A stretch of DNA of 64,000 nucleotides from Chroococcus sp. FPU101. GTDB lineage: Bacteria; Cyanobacteriota; Cyanobacteriia; Cyanobacteriales; Microcystaceae. Position 1 is the stretch's first letter. Each line of letters starts with the position of its first letter. Below, in pieces: positions 9,494 through 19,776 of this stretch. The stretch spans positions 62,001-126,000 of the forward strand of contig NZ_BLJI01000008.1 of the NCBI RefSeq assembly GCF_017312365.1, written 5' to 3'. Below the pieces are notes generated by a model. The model saw nothing but the letters and a program-made list of their open reading frames with translations, had not been told where the DNA came from and made no database searches. The position numbers and the translations under genes were made by a program.

Positions 9494-9706
9494 TTAAGAC
9501 TCGTCATAGGTCTCGAGATCGAGAAGATAGAGATAGGGTTCAATTAATTCTTGACGCTGAAAAGCGATCGCTCGTAATAAATGCCAATCTTGTAAAGCTT
9601 CAAAAGGATTATTGTAGTCATCTTGTTCCAAGCGACCCGCCAAATTAGCAACATCATCGGCTGTAAGCGTTGCGATGTCTTGTATTAATACATCTAAGGT
9701 GATCAT
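9494..9706 (-). CDS. Small cyanobacterial protein, DUF2555-like
   Basis: A 70-residue acidic protein. The pattern LTADDVANLAGRLEQDDYNN, then PFEALQDWHLLRAIAFQRQE and a DLETYDE end, matches what I recall of the cyanobacterial DUF2555 family. Purine-rich AGGAGGTATC precedes the start on the minus strand. The function is unknown; no catalytic motif or membrane segment is seen. Confidence 0.75.
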   Translation of the reverse strand: MITLDVLIQDIATLTADDVANLAGRLEQDDYNNPFEALQDWHLLRAIAFQRQELIEPYLYLLDLETYDES

Positions 9707-9859
9707 CTAAGATACCTCCTTTGAGACTATTTTGACTAGAACAATCTTTTCATATTATTCTAACCTTAATTCGTTATAGCGGTCTTCTATTTTGATCACG
9801 GCAATTTTTTTTCAAAAGAGCTAAATTCGTAAATAAAAGAAAAACGATACAACAGAGCA

Positions 9860-11239
9860 ATGTTACAACTCAACAAACCCTCTACACCTCAATCAACGAA
9901 CCAACTTCCAAACGGATCGAGCAAGGCTAGTACATTTAAGATGCTTTGGGCGATCATCAAACCCTTTCAATACCTTGAAACGATGCACAAACGCTATGGC
10001 GATTTATACTTAGATGTTTTTTCAGCCTTTCCACCCACTCTCATCATCAGCGACCCACAAGCGATCGAAAAAGTTTTTACCCTATCACCTGAATTATTTC
10101 TATCAGGGCCAGCTAATGCGATCTTACAACCTCTGTTTGGCTCAACTGCAATTCTATTTCAAGATGGCGAACCTCATGAAAAAAAGCGTAAATTATTAAT
10201 GCCTCCCTTTCATGGTGAACGGATGCGAGCTTATGGACAACAGATCCATGATATTACCCTTCAAGTGATGGCAGAACCTATCAAAAAAAGACGATTTACT
10301 GCCCGTCCCGTAATGCAGGAAATCTCACTGAGAGTCATTCTTAAAGCCGTATTTGGACTCAGAGAAGGAGAACGCTATGAAAAAATTCGTTCAACATTGA
10401 TTGAATATCTCGACTTTTTCAACATCCCCCTAAATGCAACTTTCCTATTTTTTCCATCATTACAAAAAGATTTAGGGGCATGGAGTCCTTGGGGTCGCTT
10501 TGTACGTCGCAAAAAGATACTTCTTGAGTTAATAGACGAAGAAATTAAAGAAAGACGAGAACAGCAAAATTTTACAGGTGAGGACATCATGAGTTTGCTA
10601 CTCTCTGCTCGTGATGAAGAAGGACAAGCAATGAACGATGAGGAATTGCGAAATGAGTTATTAGCTTTACTTTTTGCAGGACACGAAACAACGGCACTTG
10701 CTTTATCATGGGCTTTATATTGGATACATTATTTACCAGAAGTGCGGGAGAAATTATTAGAGGAACTGTCTACAATCAATATAAGCGAGGTTGATCCGTC
10801 TGAAATTGCCCGTTTACCTTATTTATCAGCCGTTTGCTCAGAAACCCTTAGACTTTATCCAGTGGCTCTCTTTACCTTCTCGCGCCTTCTACAAGAACCA
10901 ATGGAATTAATGGGCTATCAAATTCCTCAAGGTATCGGTTTAGCAATTCCAATTTATATCACCCATCAACGTCCTGAACTTTATCCAGAACCTAAAAAAT
11001 TCAAACCCGAACGCTTTTTAGAACGTCAGTTTTCTCCATATGAGTATCTTCCGTTTGGGGGTGGTAACCGTCGCTGTATTGGTGCGGCTTTTGCTTTATT
11101 TGAGATGAAAATTGTTTTAGTCACCATCTTAACGAATTATTCCTTAGCTTTAGCCCAACAAAAACCCATTTTACCTGTACGTCGTGGGATTGTTTTTGCC
11201 CCTGCTGGTGGTGTCCGTTTAAAAGTCAAGGATAATTAA
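9860..11239 (+). CDS. Cytochrome P450 (CYP110-like)
   Basis: A complete 459-residue heme monooxygenase. The I-helix oxygen-binding motif LLFAGHETTALALSW lies near 268-282, the ExxR motif in SETLRLYP near 318, and the heme-Cys signature FGGGNRRCIGAAFALFEMK near 393-411. The N-terminal KPFQYLETMHKRYGDLY is typical of the cyanobacterial CYP110 family, whose members act on fatty acids, alkanes and terpenoids. No redox partner or terpene synthase lies nearby, so the substrate is open. It has no N-terminal membrane helix. Confidence 0.93.
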   Translation: MLQLNKPSTPQSTNQLPNGSSKASTFKMLWAIIKPFQYLETMHKRYGDLYLDVFSAFPPTLIISDPQAIEKVFTLSPELFLSGPANAILQPLFGSTAILFQDGEPHEKKRKLLMPPFHGERMRAYGQQIHDITLQVMAEPIKKRRFTARPVMQEISLRVILKAVFGLREGERYEKIRSTLIEYLDFFNIPLNATFLFFPSLQKDLGAWSPWGRFVRRKKILLELIDEEIKERREQQNFTGEDIMSLLLSARDEEGQAMNDEELRNELLALLFAGHETTALALSWALYWIHYLPEVREKLLEELSTINISEVDPSEIARLPYLSAVCSETLRLYPVALFTFSRLLQEPMELMGYQIPQGIGLAIPIYITHQRPELYPEPKKFKPERFLERQFSPYEYLPFGGGNRRCIGAAFALFEMKIVLVTILTNYSLALAQQKPILPVRRGIVFAPAGGVRLKVKDN

Positions 11240-11259
11240 TAATTATTAATTTAGTCTGC

Positions 11260-11517
11260 TCAAGCAACTTGAAGCTCATAATGCAAAACTAGAAGCTCAT
11301 CTTCTTGTAATATAGCCATTGCATATTCTCGACCTTGATGGTCAGAAAACTCTACTAAATAGTGTTTTCCATCTTGTTCATACACTTCAACAACTGTTCC
11401 AACTTGACCACTGGGTAAACCTTCTATCCCAAACTGTTCGGGTTCAACTAAAGTTAATCTTTCTAGAGAAACTGGATGAATGATAGCAACAGTATCTAAA
11501 ATCTGAATATTTTTCAT
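11260..11517 (-). CDS. DUF4926 family small protein
   Basis: An 85-residue protein with the DUF4926 layout: ILDTVAII, then GLPSGQVGTVVEVYEQDGKH, YLVEFSDHQGREYAMAIL, and a C-terminal hydrophobic end. These small beta-rich proteins are common in cyanobacteria and often occur in accessory regions near DUF6883 or toxin-like partners, but none is adjacent here. The function is unknown. Confidence 0.8.
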   Translation of the reverse strand: MKNIQILDTVAIIHPVSLERLTLVEPEQFGIEGLPSGQVGTVVEVYEQDGKHYLVEFSDHQGREYAMAILQEDELLVLHYELQVA

Positions 11518-11610
11518 CTGATTTCACCTGATAAATGCAGAAATAAGCTTTTGCATTGATATTTTTGCTTGATTGCCGTTAGGTAGTTTCATGGCTCGAT
11601 CTTTGAGCGA

Positions 11611-12522
11611 TTATATTCTAGGGGGATGATGTTGATACCAGTGATGGGCAATATCAATACGACGACATAACCAAACTTTCTCATGTTGCTGTACATAATC
11701 TAAAAATCGGCCTAACGATGCAGCACGTCCAGGACGACCGACAAGACGACAATGTAAGCCGATACTGAGCATTTTAGGGGTTGTTTCACCTTCTGTGTAG
11801 AGAACATCAAAGGAATCTTTAAGATATGTAAAAAATTGATCTCCTGAGTTAAAGCCTTGAGGAGAGGCAAAACGCATATCATTGCTATCGAGGGTGTAGG
11901 GGATGACTAAATGTGGCTTGCTATAATCATAGTCCCAGTAGGGGAGATCATCGGCATAACTATCCGCATCGTATAAAAATCCGCCTTCTTCTACAACAAG
12001 TTTTCGGGTGTGGGGACTGTTGCGCCCTGTATACCAACCGAGGGGACGACTTCCTGTAACTTCGGTATGAATTGCGATCGCTTTTTGTAGATGTTCTCGT
12101 TCCGCGTCTTCACAAAAATACTTATAATCGATCCAACGATAGCCATGACTTGCAATCTCCCAGTCAGCCTCTTTCATCGCGGCTACGGCTTCAGGATTTC
12201 GCTCTAGTGCCATCGCAATTCCATAAATCGTAACAGGGATTCCTTTTTGAGTAAACATACGGTAGAGTCGCCAAAAACCCGCCCGACTGCCATACTCGTA
12301 GATCGATTCCATACTCATGTGTCTAAGTCCCTGAAACGGTTGCGCCCCAATAATTTCCGATAAAAATGTTTCTGATGCCGCGTCTCCATGCAAGATACAA
12401 TTTTCTCCCCCTTCTTCGTAATTAATCACGAACTGGATGGCGATACGGGCTTGATTGGGCCAATTGGGATGAGGGGGATTTTTTCCGTAACCGATTAAAT
12501 CTCGTGGATAAGCTTGCGTCAT
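11611..12522 (-). CDS. puuE: PuuE-type allantoinase / polysaccharide-deacetylase-fold hydrolase
   Basis: A 303-residue member of the NodB/polysaccharide deacetylase fold. Its sequence fits the metal-independent allantoinase PuuE, which opens allantoin to allantoate in purine salvage: MTQAYPRDLIGYGKNPPHP start, FVINYEEGGENCILHGD near 30, ASHGYRWIDY near 125, GRNSPHTRKL, and DANDMRF-like SNDMRF. I chose ATG 12522 because it begins the conserved N-terminus; extension to 12600 would overlap leuB. The gene lies 32 bases after leuB on the same strand and is probably co-transcribed. No other purine-degradation gene is in the window. Confidence 0.85.
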   Translation of the reverse strand: MTQAYPRDLIGYGKNPPHPNWPNQARIAIQFVINYEEGGENCILHGDAASETFLSEIIGAQPFQGLRHMSMESIYEYGSRAGFWRLYRMFTQKGIPVTIYGIAMALERNPEAVAAMKEADWEIASHGYRWIDYKYFCEDAEREHLQKAIAIHTEVTGSRPLGWYTGRNSPHTRKLVVEEGGFLYDADSYADDLPYWDYDYSKPHLVIPYTLDSNDMRFASPQGFNSGDQFFTYLKDSFDVLYTEGETTPKMLSIGLHCRLVGRPGRAASLGRFLDYVQQHEKVWLCRRIDIAHHWYQHHPPRI

Positions 12523-12554
12523 TGTTTCAGCACAATTTGTATACAACCTACATT

Positions 12555-13640
12555 TTATCCTTCTAAAACTTTTAACAAAACTTGTCCCATCTCTTGACAT
12601 CCAACCTGTTTCATGTTGAGGGACATGATATCACCCGTTCGATAACCTTGATCTAACACTGCTAAAACACCTTGTTCGATTTTATCGGCGGCGGCGGCTT
12701 CATTTAAACCATAGCGTAACATCATTGCAGCACTTAACACCTGTGCGAGAGGGTTGGCTTTATCTTGTCCCGCGATATCGGGGGCCGAACCATGAACAGG
12801 TTCAAAAACACCAGGCCCAGAAGATCCTAAACTTGCTGAGGGTAACATTCCAATACTCCCCGTTAGCATTGCTGCTGCATCGGACAGGATATCGCCAAAT
12901 AAATTCCCTGTAATGATCGTATCAAACTGTTTCGGGTTGCGGACTAACTGCATCGCTGCATTATCGACATACATATGAGACAATTCGATATCGGGATATT
13001 TTTCAGATACGGCAATCACACGATCGCGCCATAATTGAGAGACATCTAAAACATTGGCTTTATCGACTGAACAAAGTTTGCTTTTACGTTTGCGGGATGC
13101 CTCAAACGCAACATGGGCAATGCGATCAATTTCTGACTCTGTATAAGCCATTGTATTAACGCCACGTTTTTCCCCTGTTTCAGTGGTAAAAATTCCCTTG
13201 GGTTGACCAAAATATACCCCCCCTGTCAGTTCCCGAACCACCATAATATCAACTCCCTCAACGACTTCTTTTTTGAGGCTAGAAGCGTCAATCAGTTGGG
13301 GTAAAATTGTGGCAGGACGGAGATTAGCAAATAGATTTAAGCCTGCACGTAAGCCTAAAAGTCCCGTTTCAGGGCGTTGTTGACGGGGTAGATTGTCCCA
13401 TTTATAACCCCCAATGGCCGCCAGAAGAACCGCATCACTGTTACGGCAAAGATCTAAAGTTTCTTTAGGGAGAGGTTCACCTGTTTCATCGATCGCTGCG
13501 CCCCCAATTAACCCTTCTTGAAATTTAAAGCTAAGATCAAACTGTTTTCCTATGACATTAAGCACTTCTACGGTGACGGCTAAAATTTCGGGGCCAATAC
13601 CATCGCCAGGTAGTAGAGTGATACCATATTGCTGAGTCAT
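12555..13640 (-). CDS. leuB: 3-isopropylmalate dehydrogenase
   Basis: LeuB oxidises and decarboxylates 3-isopropylmalate in leucine synthesis. The 361-residue protein starts at [18 protein letters not shown] (ATG 13640); 40 further residues encoded upstream to 13760 lack family character. Visible are the substrate-binding [12 protein letters not shown] region, [16 protein letters not shown], the metal/dimer region [20 protein letters not shown], and [18 protein letters not shown] with [21 protein letters not shown]. Length is standard. Its promoter is shared with the divergent LptF/G gene. Confidence 0.96.
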   Translation of the reverse strand: MTQQYGITLLPGDGIGPEILAVTVEVLNVIGKQFDLSFKFQEGLIGGAAIDETGEPLPKETLDLCRNSDAVLLAAIGGYKWDNLPRQQRPETGLLGLRAGLNLFANLRPATILPQLIDASSLKKEVVEGVDIMVVRELTGGVYFGQPKGIFTTETGEKRGVNTMAYTESEIDRIAHVAFEASRKRKSKLCSVDKANVLDVSQLWRDRVIAVSEKYPDIELSHMYVDNAAMQLVRNPKQFDTIITGNLFGDILSDAAAMLTGSIGMLPSASLGSSGPGVFEPVHGSAPDIAGQDKANPLAQVLSAAMMLRYGLNEAAAADKIEQGVLAVLDQGYRTGDIMSLNMKQVGCQEMGQVLLKVLEG

Positions 13641-13848
13641 AGTTGTTTCTCGATTTGATTGGGGACGATCTATTATCTTACTGCTTAAGAGGCTGATCTG
13701 CGTTTTAAAATAGGAAGACAAACTTAGAAGATGATAATGAGATGGATAGGTAATAATCACGCGCCCAATGTCCGATCGCTTTATGCTTTAATGCTTAACG
13801 AGCATCTAAGTTCATATTTACATCAGCAACTAGAAAGTCGTTGACGAA

Positions 13849-15024
13849 ATGAAAAAGGTTTATAACTGGCTAGTTACTATTTTTCAATTATTGCCAGGTG
13901 GCGGCAAAATCCTGGATAGCTATATTTTGTCCCAATTATTTCCCGCTTTTTTATTTGGCGTAGGGCTTTTATCAACTTTGGGGGTTGCTATTGGGAATCT
14001 TTCGGATTTAGCCAATAAGGTGTCTGATGCTAATTTACCTATTTTAATAGCTGTAGAAATTCTATTATTAAAAGTTCCTGAGTTTGTTTCTTATGCTTTA
14101 CCAGTTTCGGTTCTTTTAGCAACACTCACCACTTATGGACGCTTAAGTAATGATAGTGAAATCATTGCAATTCGCAGTTGCGGTACCAATCTTTTTCGTC
14201 TGATTGTACCCGCTTTTCTGTTAAGTTTAATGGTCACAGGACTAACTTTTATTTGTACCGAGTTAGTGGTACCTTCCGCCAATTACCGCGCTACATCACT
14301 TTTAATCACTTCTATCAAAGAAGAACATGAATTTCGACAGACGAAAGATATCTTTTATCCTGATTATGAAAATATTATTTTACCTGATGGGCAAACGATT
14401 CGGACGCTAAGAAGTTTATTTTATGCCGAACAATTTAATGGAAAGGAGATGAAGTATTTAACGATACTACAATGGGTTGAACAACGCTTAGGACAAATTG
14501 TTATTTCTGATTCGGCTTCTTGGAATGCTCTAAAAAATACTTGGGATTTCTTTGACGGCACAATTTATCAAATTGCTCCTGATGCCTCTTATAGTGAAGC
14601 ATTTCCCTTTGAACATCAACAATTAAAGTTTCCTAGAACGGTTTTTGATTTTGCGAGTCAAGGAAGAAACCCCTATGAAATGAATATTGCTCAAGCTCAA
14701 GAATATACTAAAATTTTAAAATTGAGTGGGGATCAAAAAAAAGTTAGACTATTTAAAGTTCGTCTTCAACAAAAAATCGCTTTTCCGTTTGTTTGTATTG
14801 TTTTTGGCATCGTTGGTTCGGCAATTGGTTCGGGTTTTGAGCAAATTGGACGTGGAACCAGTTTCGGTTTAAGTGTTGGAATTGTTTTTGCTTATTATGT
14901 GCTTGGTTTTATGACAGGTAGTATGGGTATCGTTGGGGCGATTTCTCCTTTTTTATCCGCTTGGCTACCTAATATTTTAGGATTGATTTTAGGAATAGTT
15001 TTAGTCCACGAAAGAAATAAATAG
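13849..15024 (+). CDS. LptF/LptG family permease
   Basis: A 391-residue inner-membrane protein of the YjgP/YjgQ family, the membrane part of the lipopolysaccharide exporter. Six membrane segments are visible: three at the N-terminus (about 25-130, with VLLATLTTYGRLSNDSEI cytosolic loop) and three at the C-terminus (about 300-388), with a periplasmic beta-jellyroll between. Cyanobacteria often carry a single LptF/G-like subunit. It is divergent from leuB and ends at a shared terminator. Confidence 0.9.
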   Translation: MKKVYNWLVTIFQLLPGGGKILDSYILSQLFPAFLFGVGLLSTLGVAIGNLSDLANKVSDANLPILIAVEILLLKVPEFVSYALPVSVLLATLTTYGRLSNDSEIIAIRSCGTNLFRLIVPAFLLSLMVTGLTFICTELVVPSANYRATSLLITSIKEEHEFRQTKDIFYPDYENIILPDGQTIRTLRSLFYAEQFNGKEMKYLTILQWVEQRLGQIVISDSASWNALKNTWDFFDGTIYQIAPDASYSEAFPFEHQQLKFPRTVFDFASQGRNPYEMNIAQAQEYTKILKLSGDQKKVRLFKVRLQQKIAFPFVCIVFGIVGSAIGSGFEQIGRGTSFGLSVGIVFAYYVLGFMTGSMGIVGAISPFLSAWLPNILGLILGIVLVHERNK

Positions 15025-15047
15025 AGACGCAATTGCTCACGTCTCTA
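15022..15047. terminator. Bidirectional terminator between convergent genes
   Basis: TAGAGACG (15022-15029) pairs perfectly with CGTCTCTA (15040-15047) across a 10-base loop. The first arm contains the permease stop codon, and the acetolactate synthase stop lies 9 bases beyond the second arm. Confidence 0.6.
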
Positions 15048-15055
15048 CTTAAAAT

Positions 15056-16708
15056 TTATGACCAAACTTGGCAACTTAAATCACCTGATTTTTGTGAGAG
15101 TTTGAGGTTTTCGCCATAATCAACAGGACAATCAATTACAGTGGGTACATCTTGTTTAAATGCTTCTTCAAGCGTCGGAATTAAATCGGCAGCAGATTCA
15201 ACGCGATAGCCTTTGAGTCCCATACTTTCGGCAAATTTGACAAAATCGGGATTGCCAAATTTAACAAAGGAAGATTGACCAAATTGGTTCATTTGTTTCC
15301 ATTCAATCAACCCATAGCCGTTATCGTTGAAGATGAGGGTAACAAACGGTGTACCGACACGTAAAGCGGTTTCTAATTCTTGACAGTTCATCATGAAACC
15401 ACCGTCCCCTGTCACTGCAACAACCCGTTTATTGGGATGAACCAGTTTAGCAGCGATCGCACCAGGTATCGCAATTCCCATCGCCGCAAAACCATTAGAA
15501 ATCAAACAAGTATTCGGGGTATCACAATGATAATGACGCGCCATCCACATTTTATGTGCGCCGACATCTGCAATAACAATATCTTCAGGCCCCATCACTT
15601 GTCTAAGATCATAGATTAGTTTTTGGGGTTTAATCGGGAAACCTTGATCATTCGCATAAAACTCGTAATCTTCGACAATTTCATGACGTAATGCTGCTGT
15701 GACTGGAGTAGGACGATTTTGGCGATCGGATCGTCTTAGTATATCTAAAAGTGAATCAGTAATATCCCCAATCACTTCCACAAGCGGAATATAGCTACTG
15801 TCAATTTCAGCGTTTTTCATTCCAATATGAATGATCGGAATATTCCCTTGAGGATTCCATTTTTTTGGAGAGTATTCGATTAAATCATAACCCACCGCAA
15901 TCACTAAATCACTGCGATCAAAGGCACAACTAATTAAATCTCGTTGTTGCAGTCCCACACTCCATAAAGCTAAAGGATGAGTATAAGGAATTGTCCCTTT
16001 ACCCATAAATGTATTCGCTACTGGAATATTAAGAACCGTCGCAAACTCGGTTAAGGCTTCGCTTGCATTAGCTCGTATTGTTCCATTTCCCACTAAAATT
16101 AAGGGATTTTTGGCTTTAGAGATCGCGTTGGCTGCTGCATTAAGACTACGATAGGATGCGTAGGTTTTTTCCTTGCTATCAATTGATAGGGGTCGCCCTA
16201 ATGCTGACATCGCGGCAATATTTTCGGGTAAGTCGATATGAACCGCCCCCGGTTTTTCGCTTTGGGCAGTTTTAAAAGCTTTACGAACAACTTCAGGCGT
16301 AATACTGGGACGCACAATCTGTTTATTCCATTTAGTGACAGGCGCAAACATCGCTACTAAATCGAGATACTGATGTGATTCGATGTGCATCCGATCGGTT
16401 CCTACTTGTCCAGTAATGGCTACAAGCGGCGCACCATCGAGGTTAGCATCAGCAACCCCTGTCATTAAATTCGTTGCCCCAGGCCCCAAAGTTGAAAGAC
16501 AAACTCCTGCTTTTCCAGTCAACCGTCCGTATACATCGGCCATAAAAGCCGCCCCTTGTTCGTGACGAGTTGTGATGAACTGGATCGAAGAATCTCTTAA
16601 AGCTTCTAATATGTGTAAATTTTCTTCCCCAGGTAATCCAAAAATGTATTCTACACCTTCATTTTCTAAGCACTGAACTAGGAGTTCGGCTGTGTTTAGT
16701 TCGCCCAT
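15056..16708 (-). CDS. Acetolactate synthase large-subunit-type ThDP enzyme
   Basis: A 550-residue thiamine-diphosphate enzyme. Domain order is pyrimidine-binding (1-165, with the catalytic-type Glu in TTRHEQGAAFMADVYGR), central (185-315) and pyrophosphate-binding (370-540, with GDGGFMMNCQELETALR and NDNGYGLIEWKQ). It is likely the acetolactate synthase that condenses pyruvate for branched-chain amino acids or acetoin. No small regulatory subunit adjoins it, and the length is that of a catabolic-type or second cyanobacterial ALS. Other ThDP decarboxylases cannot be fully excluded. A region with alternative hairpins lies upstream (16766-16805). Confidence 0.82.
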   Translation of the reverse strand: MGELNTAELLVQCLENEGVEYIFGLPGEENLHILEALRDSSIQFITTRHEQGAAFMADVYGRLTGKAGVCLSTLGPGATNLMTGVADANLDGAPLVAITGQVGTDRMHIESHQYLDLVAMFAPVTKWNKQIVRPSITPEVVRKAFKTAQSEKPGAVHIDLPENIAAMSALGRPLSIDSKEKTYASYRSLNAAANAISKAKNPLILVGNGTIRANASEALTEFATVLNIPVANTFMGKGTIPYTHPLALWSVGLQQRDLISCAFDRSDLVIAVGYDLIEYSPKKWNPQGNIPIIHIGMKNAEIDSSYIPLVEVIGDITDSLLDILRRSDRQNRPTPVTAALRHEIVEDYEFYANDQGFPIKPQKLIYDLRQVMGPEDIVIADVGAHKMWMARHYHCDTPNTCLISNGFAAMGIAIPGAIAAKLVHPNKRVVAVTGDGGFMMNCQELETALRVGTPFVTLIFNDNGYGLIEWKQMNQFGQSSFVKFGNPDFVKFAESMGLKGYRVESAADLIPTLEEAFKQDVPTVIDCPVDYGENLKLSQKSGDLSCQVWS

Positions 16709-17054
16709 AATTTATACCCCAAGCACCATTCACCGTTAATCTATTTCCTTCTAAGACAGCGTAGCCCGACAGAAGAGTCGGTTTGACAACTAATCCGTCG
16801 GGTTATTGATCGTGGATGAATTTTCCAAAGTTCCCTAAAAATTTAACAAATTCTATCTATTTCTATTCTGACTTAATAAAGTCGTTTTGGGCAGAGCGAA
16901 TTTTATTAAGATTTAGAACGTTTGATCTTTAATGGACAAAACCTAATTAATTCTAAATGCAGAAATAGCAAAAAATTAATAAGTTTTTTACATATCAGTA
17001 TAAATACTAACATCATCCTTTATTTTCTTTTTTGGAATTGACCCACCCTAAAAA
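16709..17054. other. Gene-free region, 346 bases, between aspS and the acetolactate synthase gene
   Basis: This interval is the 5' leader and promoter of the acetolactate synthase gene and the 3' end of aspS. It holds a set of GTCGG/CCGAC elements at 16764-16805, listed separately. The rest is AT-rich with nothing recognisable. Confidence 0.5.
16764..16805 (-). promoter_or_regulatory. Possible alternative-hairpin leader of the acetolactate synthase gene
   Basis: On the minus strand the order is AACCCGAC (16804-16797), CCGAC (16781-16777), then GTCGGGCT (16770-16763). The last element can pair with either of the first two, so two hairpins are mutually exclusive. It lies about 60 bases ahead of the start codon. 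There is no obvious T-run or leader peptide, so regulation is only a possibility. Confidence 0.3.
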
Positions 17055-18842
17055 CTATGATTTTGGTTTATAAGTAGAAGCTACGTTTAATTCTTTTAGC
17101 TGTTTAGCATCAACGGATGACGGGGCATCTGTCAATAAACAACGTGCTTGTTGTGTTTTTGGAAAAGCAATCACATCTCTAATTGATTCTTCACCTGCTA
17201 ATAGCATCACTAAACGATCTAAACCATAGGCAATACCCCCATGAGGCGGTGTACCATATTCAAAAGCATCTAGCAGAAAACCAAATTTACTATAAGCTTC
17301 TTCTTGGGTTAAACCAATGGTCGTAAAAACTTTTTCTTGGATTTCTCGTTGATAAATTCGTAAGCTTCCCCCACCGATTTCGAGCCCATTAAAAACCATA
17401 TCATAGGCTAATGCTCTTGCTTTTGCCAAATTGTCGATATCTTCGGGATTAGGTGCAGTAAAGGGGTGATGTAATGCCTCTAAACGTTTTTCGTCTGCGT
17501 TCCATTCAAACATTGGAAAATCAGTGATCCAAAGTAAGTTAATTTTTTCTGGATCAATCAAACCCATCAATTCACCAATGACTAGGCGCAAGCGGCACAG
17601 AGACTTATTCACCGTATCTTGATCACCTGCACCAAATAGTAATAAGTGTCCTGGTTTCGCACCCGTTCGATTTAAGATTTCTTGTTTTTGTTCATCGCTT
17701 AAATTATCTTTAATCGCACCAATGGTATCTAAGTCAAGATTTTCTCTAACTCGAATATAAGCAATTCCTTTCGCACCAGCAGCAGTTGCTTCATTAAATA
17801 AATCACCACCTGGTTTAATCCGCACATTAGAAATCGCATCATTACCATTGGGAATGGGAAGAATTTTAACTAATCCACCATTTTTGATAGTTTCAGCAAA
17901 TACTTTAAATCCTGAATCTTTAACTACATCTGAAACATCGACTAATTCTAACCCAAAACGAGTATCAGGCCGATCACATCCATATTTCGCCATCGAGTCA
18001 GTATAGGATAAACGGGGAAATGGACGCGGTAAATCAATATTTTTAACGGTTTTAAAAATATGACTCACTAAGGCTTCATTTAGATTTAAAATTTCATCTA
18101 ATGACATGAAACTCATTTCCATGTCAAGCTGTGTAAATTCGGGTTGGCGATCGGCTCTTAAATCTTCATCACGAAAACACCGCGCAATCTGATAGTATCG
18201 ATCCATCCCCGATACCATTAATAGCTGTTTAAATAACTGGGGTGACTGGGGTAGCGCGAACCATTCCCCTGGGTTGGCTCTTGAGGGAACTAAATAATCT
18301 CTGGCACCTTCGGGTGTAGAACGAGTCAGAATAGGGGTTTCTACTTCGATAAAGTTTTCTTCATCTTCAAGAAAACGACGCATCGCTTTAACGACTTGAT
18401 GACGTAGCTGCAAGTTTTGACTCATGCTTTCTCGTCTAAGATCAAGATAGCGATATTTGAGACGAACATCTTCTCTAACTAACTCCGCATCGGCACTCGA
18501 AATGACAAACGGTAGTTGTTTGTGTACTGCATTCAGAAGTTCGATACTTTCTGCATAGATTTCGACTTCTCCTGTTGCTATTCTGGGGTTTAAAGACTCA
18601 TCAGGTCGTTTGCTGACAGTTCCAATTACTTTGATGACATATTCATTTCTCACGCTTTCTGCTACAGCATAAGAATTCGGTGTCCGTTGTGGATCGCTGA
18701 CAATTTGTATCGTTCCTGTGCGATCCCGTAAGTCAATAAAGATCACTCCTCCATGATCCCGATGTCGATCAACCCAACCAAAAAGGGTTACTGTTTCTTT
18801 GATCTGAATTCCTCTAAGTTCGCCACAATAATGAGTTCGCAT
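17055..18842 (-). CDS. aspS: Aspartyl-tRNA synthetase
   Basis: A 595-residue class II synthetase of the bacterial type. An N-terminal OB-fold anticodon-binding domain (1-105: [31 protein letters not shown]) is followed by the catalytic core with motif 2-type [18 protein letters not shown] near 217-234, the GAD insertion domain (about 290-420), and motif 3 [13 protein letters not shown] near 530-542. I chose ATG 18842 at the conserved MRTHYCGEL; 24 upstream residues are unlike the family. Bacterial-type AspRS in cyanobacteria can be non-discriminating toward tRNA-Asn. Confidence 0.96.
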   Translation of the reverse strand: MRTHYCGELRGIQIKETVTLFGWVDRHRDHGGVIFIDLRDRTGTIQIVSDPQRTPNSYAVAESVRNEYVIKVIGTVSKRPDESLNPRIATGEVEIYAESIELLNAVHKQLPFVISSADAELVREDVRLKYRYLDLRRESMSQNLQLRHQVVKAMRRFLEDEENFIEVETPILTRSTPEGARDYLVPSRANPGEWFALPQSPQLFKQLLMVSGMDRYYQIARCFRDEDLRADRQPEFTQLDMEMSFMSLDEILNLNEALVSHIFKTVKNIDLPRPFPRLSYTDSMAKYGCDRPDTRFGLELVDVSDVVKDSGFKVFAETIKNGGLVKILPIPNGNDAISNVRIKPGGDLFNEATAAGAKGIAYIRVRENLDLDTIGAIKDNLSDEQKQEILNRTGAKPGHLLLFGAGDQDTVNKSLCRLRLVIGELMGLIDPEKINLLWITDFPMFEWNADEKRLEALHHPFTAPNPEDIDNLAKARALAYDMVFNGLEIGGGSLRIYQREIQEKVFTTIGLTQEEAYSKFGFLLDAFEYGTPPHGGIAYGLDRLVMLLAGEESIRDVIAFPKTQQARCLLTDAPSSVDAKQLKELNVASTYKPKS

Positions 18843-19065
18843 GATTCTTTTATCGATAAGCTTTGCTGATAATACAATTCGTAGTATTTCTAGAATAACC
18901 AGATTTTGACGCATTGCCCATTATCTAGCATTTTGGCGACTCTGTACGATCCATTCAGGATTTGTTTTTATTCATTATGACAGGTTGAGTGTTTTGTGGT
19001 GTTGCCAAAAATTTCTTAAAATTTAAGATATCTGGAAAATTAAGATAAGTTTGGTAATTAAATCT

Positions 19066-19389
19066 ATGATTGAACCTAAATTAATAATTGAGCCTTCTTA
19101 CTGGCTAAGGGAAGGTATTCAATTAGAAAAAGTTAATGAGCATTATCTATTCAAATTCACTCCTCAGTTACAAGCACGTTCTGATGAATTAATAGAACAA
19201 AGCAAAAATAATTTACTTACGTCACAAGAAAAGGCAGAATTAGAAAGTATATCTGAATTAGCTCAAATTTTTACTTATGCTAATTCGATTTTGACTGTTA
19301 AACTAAAATGGTATCCGACTACATCTGAGAATTTGTTGCACAATGAGCTAAATATCTCTGTGAATACTGCCACTCGCCAGAGTTTATAA
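19066..19389 (+). CDS. Small protein of unknown function preceding an HNH gene
   Basis: A 107-residue protein from ATG 19066 (a TTG at 19051 would add five residues). It begins IEPKLIIEPSYWLREG and has a charged helical centre (EQSKNNLLTSQEKAELES). I do not recognise a named domain. Pairs of such a small protein with an overlapping HNH endonuclease gene recur in cyanobacterial genomes, which suggests a partner or possible antidote role. Its last 27 codons overlap the 5' part of the HNH pseudogene in another frame. Confidence 0.55.
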   Translation: MIEPKLIIEPSYWLREGIQLEKVNEHYLFKFTPQLQARSDELIEQSKNNLLTSQEKAELESISELAQIFTYANSILTVKLKWYPTTSENLLHNELNISVNTATRQSL

Positions 19390-19754
19390 GTAGCGATCGT
19401 TTCACGGTCGATCATATTTTACCTAGATCTTTAGGCGGTTCCGATGAGTTGGATAATCTTGCATATGCTTGTCGTCGCTGCAATGAGCATCATTACAATT
19501 TTTTGGTCGAAACTGATCTGATAACTCAACAAAAAGTTCCTCTTTTTAACCCTCGTTAGGAACAATGGAACGAGCATTTTATTTGGAGTCAGAATGCACT
19601 AACAATTTTAGGAAAAACTTCTATAGGTAGAGCAACTTATAATAGGCTAGATTTGAATGATGAACATCATGCTAATGGTTTTATTCAAAAATCTAGACAA
19701 TTATGGATAAAGCTTGGTGTTCATCCACCTCAAGAAGATTTATCAGAAAGATAG
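19308..19754 (+). pseudogene. HNH endonuclease pseudogene with three in-frame stop codons
   Basis: Frame 19308-19754 reads as a complete small HNH endonuclease of about 148 residues apart from three nonsense codons: TGA 19326, TGA 19344 and TAG 19557. Between them the family signature is intact: AKYLCEYCHSPEF, SSDRFTVDHILPRSLGG, ELDNLAYACRRCNEHHYNF, and a C-terminal GRATYNRLDLNDEHHANGF. Each stop is one C-to-T change away from Arg (CGA) or Gln (CAG), the residues expected at those places. The ATG at 19308 overlaps the preceding gene. HNH proteins of this kind are found alone or as parts of defence and mobile elements. As given, no functional enzyme is made. Confidence 0.85.
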
Positions 19755-19776
19755 TGACTATATATTACTAAGTTTA

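Noticed and set aside
12523..12600. N-terminal extension of the allantoinase to 12600
   Set aside because: The extra residues overlap leuB coding sequence and lack conservation; ATG 12522 begins the family start.
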